Positions 24,073 through 64,000 of a DNA stretch of 64,000 bases are shown here, piece by piece. The DNA is taken from assembly GCF_030867095.1 (NCBI RefSeq), contig NC_081828.1:53731434-53795433 (forward strand), in the 5' to 3' direction. Position 1 is the stretch's first letter. Every line of letters starts with the position of its first letter. Under the pieces are notes generated by a model that saw nothing but the letters and a program-made list of their open reading frames with translations, was not told the origin of the DNA and did not search any database. Position numbers and translations under genes: made by a program. This DNA comes from Alligator mississippiensis (lineage: Eukaryota; Chordata; Crocodylia; Alligatoridae).

Positions 24073-24300
24073 AATCTCTTGAGGTCTTCCTTGTACTCTA
24101 AAAAACGTGCATGTTTCCTTCCTCAGTTCCTTTGCTGCTACTACAGAAGTTTGTCAGTCATTCTAATTGTTCACAGTAGCTTGAAACAAATTTAGGTTTA
24201 GTAGTGAGTGATGTGTTAGATCCTGAACACTTACTACAGAGTCTGCAACCATTTGTATTATTTTGTTCTTAATAAAGTGTTCAGTTTCCAAGAAAATGTG
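24073..24300 (+). other. DHX9 3' untranslated region
   Basis: About 0.2 kb from the stop to just after the polyadenylation signal. The cleavage site is inferred to lie 15-25 bp beyond AATAAA. A GT-rich stretch (TGTGTTTTGTTT) follows, as expected of a downstream element. Confidence 0.75.
24271..24276 (+). terminator. DHX9 polyadenylation signal AATAAA
   Basis: Canonical hexamer about 200 bp after the stop, with a GT-rich element starting near 24296. It is the only good candidate directly after the coding region. Confidence 0.8.
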
Positions 24301-26722
24301 TTTTGTTTCTGACTCCTTCCAAGCATGAGAAAGATGGAAGAAACTTTTCCCCAGTGATAAAAGGTCATGAGGCACAGAAACAAGTTTTTCAGACTCCTAC
24401 AGCTTACAGGTAGCTGTTGCTGAAGGCAGAGATAACAGTGAATGGACAAAACAAAATTTAGTGCCAAAGCAGAGACTTGAAATCATAGGACTTGAGCTCA
24501 AAGATACTAACATGTGGGGAAGTTTTTTTTCCCTGCAAAATGCACTTACAAATAGGTCCTGTTTCAATGGCTTTATGAGTGCCAAAGGCTGCAGGCAGGC
24601 AGGGAGCAGTGTCTGGGAGCAAGACGGGTGGGCAGGGCCAGGAAGACCCTGGAATCTTGGGGTGGTGACAGTGTAGGAGCCGCAATCTGCCCCCCACGGC
24701 CCTGCAACAGGCACTGGTTCTGGCGGCAGGGGCATGCAGGGAGCAGATCAGGGCTCTGCCTGGTGGTGTCACTGCCCAAAGTTCACAGCCTCAAATGCAG
24801 CTCCCTGGCTGCCCAAGGCCCCATCCTGTGTGCCCTGCCTATCTGGCTCCTGACCCATCTCCAAGGAGACTCTGAGGTGGGGGTGGAGGGGCCGGGTCAG
24901 AGCCACGATGGGCAGATTGCAGCTTTTCCTCAACCCCATGTTGTCACAGCCCCTCAATCTCAGAGTATCCATGGAGACCAGCTGGGTGGATAGGATGGGG
25001 CCACCTGGGTTGGATTAGCTGCGTTTGGGGCCGGTGGCTGAGATCTTGGGGCAGTGATGGCATGGGCCAGGGCTGATTCCTTCCTGGAGATAGAAGCACA
25101 CTGCTTTGATCCCTGCTCCACCAGGCAGTAGCTCTGGTATTACTCTTCAGGCAGCTGGGAATCAGCAGCCCATTAATATTGAGTTAATTGCCCATTGTTC
25201 TTCACAGCTGTTAAAGATCATTTGTCCTTTTTAATGATTTTCAGGGTCTGCCAATGAAGCTAACCTTTTCTAGGGGAGCTTTGCTGTCTGCTAGGGTTTC
25301 TGGTCTCTTCTGTTTCACAGCTCTTTAGCTCTTTTCAAGATTAGAGAGGTCTACCCATGGAGACCAGCCGTCAGCAGCAGTTAAAGAGTTTTATTTTAGC
25401 AGGAAAAGGAGGGTGAGTCAACTGAAGATTAGGCACCTTCCCTGCTCTCTGAAGCCATGACTCTGGAGAAAAGAACATTTTCTTCAAAATGTCTTTCAAA
25501 AACAAGATGCATACTATATTGGGGGGATTATATAACCTTAAAACCAGGTATGACTGAAAGAATAAAAGTTTTTCAATTTCTGTTTTCTAGGGCAGCATTT
25601 CTCAACCTGTGGGTCATGATCCAAAAGTGGATCACAAAAATATATGGAAGGGTTATGAACAAACTTTAAAAATGGATCAACAAACTTTTAAAAAATGGAT
25701 TCTCCTTTAAGAAAGAAAAATGGGAAACTGGGGAACAGAGCTCCAACCTGTGAGGGACTTCTTGGGGACCCCCAGGGCCCATGCATACCCCATCATGCCC
25801 CACACACTGGGGGCCAGGCCTGTAGGCAGTGGGTCAGGAGTGTGGAGTACTGGGTTGGAACTGGCCACTGATGTTTACAAATGGGTCTTGGTACAAAAAA
25901 GGTTGAAAACCACTGTTCTAGGGTGTTTATGAATTATGAGGGGGGGAAAACCTGCTGTACTGTTTAGTACTCTGAATACTGCTAAGAAATCCTGACCTTA
26001 TGTTTTCTTCCAAGAACAGCAAAAATTGCCTAATACTAACAAGTCATAATTGTTAAAGGAGGGAAGGCTGATGACTGAAACCCTTGATTAACCACCACTG
26101 AAACAGTGATTTACTTGAGGACTTGAAGTGGAGGCAATGCAGATGAACTGGCTTTCTTGTAGGGGGAAAAAAAATGTTATTTTTTTTTAATGCAGTGATA
26201 GGGAAAGCCAAGCCCCTTAAATTTGCAGCTGTACCATTAGTAACTTCAATAAGAGGACCAGTGGAAATGAATATGTGCCAGGGTTTGTCTAACTGTGCTA
26301 ACAGCAGCTCTAGGTACATGGTCAAGACAGTTCTGTATTAAGGCCTCACTGTTATTGGAAGATTTGCACTAGCAGTTGAGGAAAAGCTAAGGATGAATGT
26401 TTGTCTTTTCCTTCTAATGTAGCTTTAAAAGATCATTTTATGATTTAATTAAGACGGGGACATTTCCTAGTAAGTACTTCCATGAAATTGGGTTATTAAA
26501 TCAAAGGAGGGAGTTGGGTTTTGTGTTTGGGTTGTTTTTTGTTTTGTTTTGTTGGGGTTTGGGGGGGGGGGGGGGAGCAGCTTTAAGGACTGGATATACT
26601 AACTTAATCCATAAAGGCAACATCAGTCACTTTTAAATTTAAAGAGAGTTTCATTGACCTAAATCAGAAGCACTGTTTCTTTAATCAGAACTTTACTACC
26701 AAATGTCATGTCAGCTGCATGT
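24301..26722. other. Convergent intergenic gap (including the SHCBP1L 3' UTR)
   Basis: Separates the 3' ends of DHX9 (+) and SHCBP1L (-). It contains a GC-rich block with no recognised gene (about 24590-25100), one hAT element (25593-25915) and a poly-G tract of 15 G at 26561-26575 preceded by T/G runs. The SHCBP1L 3' UTR must start at 26722 and run leftward. No unambiguous AATAAA could be chosen; an ATTAAA variant is at 26679-26684 on the - strand. Confidence 0.7.
25593..25915. mobile_element. hAT-type non-autonomous element, 323 bp, exact target duplication
   Basis: Starts CAGCATTTCTCAACC and ends GGTTGAAAACCACTG, imperfect inverted repeats of the hAT pattern. An exact 8-bp duplication TTCTAGGG flanks it at 25585-25592 and 25916-25923. 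No transposase frame is present. Confidence 0.9.
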
Positions 26723-58077
<31,355 letters not shown>

Positions 58078-58343
58078 TCATATTGCACATTTCTAAAGGA
58101 ACAGGGGGAAAAAACCTTTTGCTCTCTACTGCAGTGCTCTAAAGTTCTGCAGTGCTCTAAAGTTCTGAACAACAGTATTTCACCTTAGATACTGTAACAC
58201 TATAATCTATTTCCTACAAGAACAATCTGCTTACTTCTAAAAACTTAGCTCTCTTTTGTGGATTTATGTAAAAACTTAGGTGCTTGCATAAGCACTTTGT
58301 TCATGGCTGGCTAATGAGTGACTTTTATTTTTTTTTAACATGG

Positions 58344-59690
58344 TGTGGCAGGGCACTGTTGGTGCCTGCCACTTTAAGGGCTGAGGCAAGCAGCCAGCAG
58401 GTGCTTGACTGCGGCAGCCATTTTTAGATCTCTGGCTGCCTATATAAACAGGGCAGTTCACTGTTGGCAGGCCAGGCAGAACGCAACATCCTGAAGGTAA
58501 TGGGCAGGAGCTTATGGGGATTGATTGGAGGCTTCTGGTCCTAGGCATGACCTAAAACTAAACCCTGCCGGGAGTGGGTAGCCTGGTGGGGCTCCCAGTG
58601 GCGCGGGAGCCCCCAGGAAATACCAGGCCAGTTACCACCCCAGTGAAAGGTGGGTCAGGGTGCCTTAATAACCCCAGCTCCGACAACTGGGTGGGTTACC
58701 CCGTAATAGGGCCAAGAAGGCGGACCCAGGTTAGAGAGTGGGCTATCGACTTAAAATACCCTTGACTGGTCAATGCTGGGACCAGGACCAGAACAGTCAA
58801 AAGGGCCAGGGGCCCACCACAAGGGACGCCCAGGGCCTGTGTAGCCAAAGGTCCCGCGGGGGCCACACCCAAGAGAGGAAAGAGTTCAGGGAGCTAGGCA
58901 GCCCAGAATGAGGGTGGAGTAGGTCGCCTGATTAGAGGGATCCAGTTGGGGTCCGGATTGGAGGATTCTGGGGCCCAGTCTTGGACCAGTGACGATAAGA
59001 ACAATGGATGCCATCTGCGAGGCTTGGGCTGTGGTGTAGGGGAAGAATGGAGCTGCAGATAGCACCCCCTGGCATCGGGGCAAGAATTGGGCAGCCTCCT
59101 GCCTAATTAATATCATAATTATATATCATCAAGCCGTGGCAGGAAAGGAGGTGGGCAGCTGTCCCAGAAACAGGTGGGTGGGCCCTCGATAGACTGGCCC
59201 CAAGGAAGCCCCCTGCTAAACATGGACACCTGGGGTAAGGACTAGGGTGCAGGTGGTCAGGGAAGGTCACCCAAGACTTGGGCAATGACTAGGGAACAGG
59301 TTCACAGAAGGTCAGAAGACAGAGCTGAGGCCAGGGTGAACCAGGAGACAAAGCCAAGAGTCAGAGACTGAGCCACTAGATCCACGGGGATTTTCTAAAA
59401 AGCCAGTGTCCTGAAACAAAGCTGAGCAGGGTCAGAAGCCAGAGAACCAAGACCATACGATATAGGGAGGCCCACCAGAGCAGACCAAGAAAAACTGCTG
59501 GTTGGCCCACAACCTGCCACCACAAGTAAGACCAAAAAGGAAGTATGCTCTTTCTAACAACCAGCCAGGAGGCTCCAGCAGGGGCCAGCTGGATCATGAG
59601 CTGAAGTAGGTCTGCCAGTCAGAGCCCCAAACAGGTGTAGGCAACCAGCTCAGGCTGGGCTGCCCAGTAGGTCCCCTGACATCTGGGGCA
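58344..59690 (+). mobile_element. LTR-like block related to families A and B
   Basis: Starts TGTGGCAGGGCAC, like the family B terminus. It has a TATATAAA box at 58440-58447 and shares with family A the stretch around GCTGTGGTGTAGGGG and GAGCTGCAGATAGCACCCCCT (59028-59073; GCGGTGTAGGGG at 9700 in family A). The right end is unresolved: AACATGG recurs at 58337-58343 and 59219-59225 and may mark one insertion, leaving 59226-59690 as separate repeat sequence. Confidence 0.5.
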
Positions 59691-61050
59691 CCAAAATATG
59701 CTATAATTGATTTATTGTCTCTCATCTTCCAAACCCCGAGGTTAGGTTTGGCAAAAAACCCACTTTGGGGTTTTTTTGTTTTGATCAGGATGGTGGTCAA
59801 TACTGATTTAAAGCAACTGAAACTGGCTTTCATCAAGAAAACATCCCAGAAACTTCTATAATGTGCTTAAACAGTCATATCTGAATATTCCAGAAACTTC
59901 TCAAACTGTAAGGTGACTGTCATGGTGCATATCATGAAAGCAGCCATCAGAGTTTGGACTGTTAGTTTAGCTAAAGTTGCAGAAAAGGAAAAATGAAATT
60001 TAAGTAAGTGTGTTTGGTACTTACTTATTTCTTCAGGTGAAAGTTATGGTAAAATGACTGAGCTTAATAATATTCACATTACTTTACGCTAAATATCTAA
60101 TTTTTAGTAGTGCATACGTAACTTTATCCAATGATTCACCTCTACTTTGAAGGCCTGCACAGTGCCCACATCTGCTCTGTCACATTCTTGAAGAAAATAA
60201 ATAATAACTGCTAAAAGCAGATAATGTCACATTTACATAGCTACAGTGCTTCTACAGCCAATGATAAAAGGATGACTAATAAGATATTCATGCAACACAC
60301 TCATTCTAAGCTAAAACAATGTTGTAAAATTATAGTTAAGCACTGCACACCATAACCACATTGAAAGCTGAGTGCAACCTGGGCTCCAGATTTTATATTG
60401 TTTACCTAATGTTAAGAATAACAACCTGATGTAAATGCTGAAAAGCTTTGTTTAAATAAATAAGAGTGGTTTAAGCAATGTGTGTCTTTAATAAGATAAT
60501 GTATTAATTCTTAAATTTAAATTGCAATGCCTTAATTTAAAACACCAACTTTATTCTTAGTTAGCTATAGTGCTTTAACTAGTCCAAACTACAGAGAAAG
60601 CAATAAGAGCGAAATACTGTTTGAAAGGTTTTTATTTCTTACATTTGTATTTTAAAAATGCTCTGAGACCTATTCTGCGCCCCCATGGCACTGCATCCAG
60701 GATAGGTGCCCCAGTTGCCCCTCCCTAAATTAGAGTCAGTGATCAAAACTCAATTAAAACCAGGACAGTTAAACTGGTTTAAACCAGCATTTGAAATCAG
60801 TGGTAAAAAAAAACTGTCCAGTTCTGCCCAAGATGCTTCTGTAAACTTTAAACAAAAACAACTGAACTTTAAACAAACTAAAGCAACCCTCCTGGTAGCT
60901 TTCCAATATGTTGCCAGCAAGTAGAGTCAACATCTCCAACCAAGAAGACAGGGTATGAAATCTGATTAAAAGAAAGATTAGCTCTCTTCAGGAAGATCTT
61001 GCTTTTCTATTTTGTTTTTACTTTACAATTACTGAATAATTTCTCTAAAT

Positions 61051-61339
61051 CAGGGGTTTTCAACCTTTTTTAAAATAAGTGTACCCCCAGTGGCTGGATG
61101 CAATGTGGGGGGGGTGGTATAGCTGGATGCAGAGCGGCGGTAGCGGTTGCCGCGTGTGGGTTTCCCCCACGCCTGTGCAGCCCACAGAGAGGTGCCACTG
61201 CCCTCGACACGCCGGCATGCTCCTGGGGCAGTGGCAACACAGGGTGGTGGGTGGCAGCACTCTGTCCCCACCCCCATGTATCCCTTAGGGCCTTCCCAAG
61301 TATCCCCGGGGCTACACATACCCCAGTTGACAACCCCTG
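61051..61339. mobile_element. hAT-type non-autonomous element, 289 bp
   Basis: Starts CAGGGGTTTTCAACC and ends GTTGACAACCCCTG, good inverted repeats. Flanks CTCTAAAT (61043-61050) and ATCTAAAT (61340-61347) match at 7 of 8. The GC-rich interior gives overlapping open frames on both strands that are not genes. Confidence 0.87.
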
Positions 61340-61653
61340 ATCTAAATATCTCAATCTCTATTTGTAGGAATTCTCCGTAAAAGGTGACGAAAGAAAGCTG
61401 AGAAAAACTGAGGCAATTTAATTCAAATTAAACAACACCCTGCCTGAATGACCCTGCTCACCAAGCACCCACTTAAGAAATGGAAAAGTTAGAGAATAAT
61501 GTATTTTAGCTTTTTCCATTTATCTTGATGCCTCATGATCTCCTGCAACTGTAGAAATATGTTCTACCACTGGTTGCTTCTTAAATGGGAGAGAAATACA
61601 GCTAGCTACTAGCCAACTACCTTTCTTTTTGATTGTATGGTGTCCTTCCTGAC

Positions 61654-62645
61654 TGTCGCAGGTAAGTGCCCTGCTCCTAAAGAGGGGAAACTGCTGGGGA
61701 AAGAGCCCTAGCAGGGAGTAAGGAGCCCAGCTGTTGGTTGCCAGGGCAACGGGAGTCAGCAAGCAACCCACACCTGCCAGCGGTCAGCTGACGGTACGGG
61801 GCAAGGCCTGGCCCTTATAAAGTCTAGGAGCTGAGGCTAGAGGCAGTTCCCTGCCAGCAGCCCAGGAAGAAGGAGCTCTCTGCTGCAAGAAGCGAGGAGA
61901 AGCCTGATGAAGGAGCAGCACATGACATGGCTGTGGGATGAAGAACCCCGGTAGGCAAAGCGTGATCATAGCCAAGTGGCTTATGTTTAAGTTATAGCCA
62001 AGAAGCTTGAGTTTGTGTTGCTATTTGTTATATCGGTGGTTTGGGTGAGGCTATTAGGGGTTGGAGGAGGCCTCATAGGAGACTCACAGTGGTGTGGGGA
62101 CCCGAGCGCCAGTGAAGGCGCAGCATTCGGGGTGCACAGACCCCAGCCCCAGAGAGGGGCAGTTAAGAAGCCCCAGAGAAGGGGGCATTGCGGAGAAGCC
62201 CCAGTGCGAGCGTGGTGAGCCCTCAGAGAGGGGGCGGCTTTACTGAGAAGAGCCCTCAGAGAGGGCGCGGAAAGAGAGAGAGAGAGAGAGAGACAGGGCT
62301 ATTGAGAGCCCGAGTGCCAGAGAGTGACAAGACAGAGAGAGACCGAACAACGTCTATTCCAGCTGTGAGGCTTGGGGCGTGGTATAAGGGGTGGTTGGAG
62401 CCATGCATAGCCCCTAAGGCTAGGGTGCCCCTAAAGCGCCCATTGTAGAGCGGGACCCACGAAGAGTCCGGGAGTTCACAGGGCCAGAGGTAACCATGCC
62501 CAAGGAGATGTAAGGCAGCCTCCCTAACTTATGTGAACATCAAAGACATGGCGGGCAAGAATCTGAGGGTGCCCTTGGGCCGACTTGGCATGGGAAGGGG
62601 GCCTTGAGGAGATCGTGGCCCTCCTGCAGGACCCCGCCTATGACA
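61654..62645 (+). mobile_element. Solo LTR (992 bp), family A, second copy
   Basis: Starts TGTCGCAG, ends CTATGACA, and is bordered by the exact duplication CTGAC (61649-61653 and 62646-62650). Its left 500 bp match 8485-8940: CCCTAGCAG, the TATAAA box at 61816-61821, GAGGCAGTTCCCTGCCAG, and TTTGGGTGAGGCTATTAGGG followed by GGAGGAGGCCTCATAGG. It has only about two units of the 50-bp repeat that is expanded in the other copy, plus an (AG)n tract at 62273-62293. Confidence 0.88.
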
Positions 62646-62849
62646 CTGACAAAGCAGCAAACGTGAAACTTGGCAGTGGTATTTCTCTTAGTTCTCTTCT
62701 CTTCATGTTTTAACAAAACAAACCCATCTTTCTACTCTTTTTCTTCTACCCCCCATATGAAGTGTTTAAGTGAAAAGAATACAAGGATTAGAAGAGGCAG
62801 GCGCGCAGCAGTAACCCAGAAGGAGCCTCCAGCAAGAGAGAGGAAAACG

Positions 62850-64000
62850 CACAGCTCCACAGACATGGTAAGGACGCAGAGCACAGCTGCTAGGAGTCCC
62901 GCCCTGGTGGCACCATCTACCCTGGGCTCCTCTGAGGCCTCTACCCAAATGGAGCTCATGATGGGGGTGCCGGCCCCCTGCCCCCATCTGTGGGGGTGGC
63001 CTGGTGGGAACCCAGAGGCCAGTGGTGAGAGAGGGGTCTGGTGGCTCCCTTGCCTGCCCCTCCTATGCCCGACTTCAGGCCCTGGAGGAGCAGGTGTAGG
63101 AGCTCCATGCTGAGGTGAGCAGGCTACAGGGGATCAGGACTGCAGAGAACGAGATTGACACCTATTTTCGTTCACTGCAGGACCAGTTTTCCTGCATACA
63201 GACCCCCCAGGAGAGACGCACAACAGAGGAGTGGCAGAAGGTGCCCACCAGAACCAGGGCTGCTTGGGTTAGTGTGGTACAACTCGGGAACAGATACAAG
63301 GCCCTGGCAGCCTTGGAGGAGAAGGACGAAGAGGATGTCTCTGGGGGGGACGGTGCCACTCCATGCACGACACAGACTGCACCAAGAGGGAGCACCAGGT
63401 GGAAGAAATGCTGAGTCCTCACCATCGGAGATTCCATCCTGAGGGGAATGGAGGGTCCCATCTGCCGACCCGACCCCATGGCATGGGAGGTCTGCTACCT
63501 GCCTAGGGCTCAGATTCAGGATGTCACAGAGGGGATCCTGGCCTTCATTCGACTCTCAGACCAGTACCCCATGGTCCTAATCCATGTGGGAACAAATGAC
63601 ACAGCCAGGAGCAACCCAGACTGCATCATGAAGGACTACAAGGCCTTGGGGGCCCAGCTCAAGGAGACCAGGGCACAGGTGGTATTCTCCTCTATTCTGC
63701 CGGTAAGTAGACGCAGATGGCGACATGATGCCTGCATCAGCGAGGTCAACCGGCAGCTTCGGAGTTGGTGCTACCAGGCAGGCCTCGGGTTCCTGGACAA
63801 CAATCTGCATTTTCGTGCAGCGGGCATGCTCGGGTGGGATGGGCTTCACCTCTCCCCTAAAAGCAAGCGTGTCTTTTCTTCCAGGTCGGCTGATCTCGTA
63901 CGGCGTGCTTTAAACTAGCTTTGCCGGGGGATGGGGCCACAAGAGGACGCGAGGACACCTCCCAGCCAAGACCGGTGATGAGCACAAAAAGTACCCAGGT
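62850..64000 (+). mobile_element. CR1 LINE, 5' part with ORF1, runs off the window
   Basis: Begins near the ORF1 start (MVRTQSTAARSPALVAPS) and holds the coiled coil and esterase of a CR1 ORF1. ORF2 should follow beyond 64000. It starts about 200 bp after the family A solo LTR. The exact 5' end is not known. Confidence 0.85.
62865..63918 (+). pseudogene. CR1 ORF1 (coiled coil and SGNH esterase), near-intact
   Basis: A coiled coil (ALEEQV, then TAG at 63097-63099, then ELHAEVSRLQGI) is followed by RTAENEIDTYFRSLQDQFS. After a TGA at 63412-63414 comes the esterase: VLTIGDSILRG (Ser block), PMVLIHVGTNDTARS (oxyanion Asn block) and LGWDGLHLSPKS (Asp/His block), ending LVRRALN and a stop at 63918. 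The catalytic residues are all present. Two stops and one frameshift near 63070 break the frame. CR1-group ORF1 esterases are known; their role in retrotransposition is not settled. Confidence 0.85.

Noticed and set aside
24397..24993. GC-rich frames in the convergent gap
   Set aside because: Frames on both strands without domain, start context or exon structure.
60135..60195. Possible small - strand exon (ECDRADVGTVQAFKVE between AG and GT)
   Set aside because: Splice-like borders exist but the peptide does not match SHCBP1L, and the region has no other support.
62273..62293. (AG)n tract as a regulatory element
   Set aside because: A simple repeat inside a solo LTR; nothing further supports a function.

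Overview
This is vertebrate nuclear DNA. It has GT-AG introns, polyadenylation signals and dense interspersed repeats, and shows no bacterial gene organisation. Two protein-coding genes can be read exon by exon. The + strand carries the 3' part of DHX9 (RNA helicase A): 14 coding exons from 1981 to the stop at 24072, which join without a frame break into 735 codons plus a stop. The - strand carries the 3' part of SHCBP1L: 7 coding exons from 58051 down to the stop at 26723, giving 392 complete codons plus a stop. The genes converge, with about 2.65 kb between their stop codons. This DHX9/SHCBP1L arrangement is the one known from other amniotes. Both genes lack their 5' parts here: DHX9 begins to the left of the window and SHCBP1L begins to the right.

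The repeats suggest a sauropsid, most likely a crocodilian, with a turtle as the alternative. I recognise at least nine CR1 LINE copies on both strands, ranging from a copy with a long open ORF2 tail to a very old copy split by other insertions. There are also hAT-type non-autonomous elements with 8-bp target duplications, a TA-flanked pogo/Tigger-like element, a degraded DIRS-like retrotransposon and three well-delimited solo LTRs with exact 5-bp target duplications. The species call is an inference from repeat style.

Layout: 1-24300, DHX9 exons and introns, with a TA-flanked inverted-repeat element (487-1145), a CR1 (6040-6955), a solo LTR with an internal minisatellite (8485-9891), a GC-rich block (13425-14090) and hAT elements (15013-15181, 20578-20838). 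24300-26722, the convergent intergenic gap with one clean hAT element. 26723-58051, SHCBP1L, whose large introns hold most of the CR1 copies, the Tigger-like element, a CR1 nested in a small DNA element, a solo LTR (46282-47304), DIRS-like remains (about 48350-50030) and an old CR1 split by two insertions (55857-57245). 58052-64000, the next SHCBP1L intron, with an LTR-like block, a hAT element, a second solo LTR of the minisatellite family (61654-62645) and a CR1 ORF1 that runs off the window.

The host genes are ordinary. DHX9 is a DExH helicase acting on RNA and R-loops. SHCBP1L is a beta-helix protein known from spermatogenesis. I found no undescribed functional system. The points most worth a second look are the transposable-element structures, especially the minisatellite-bearing LTR family, the DIRS-like remains and the fold-back at about 51.8 kb.
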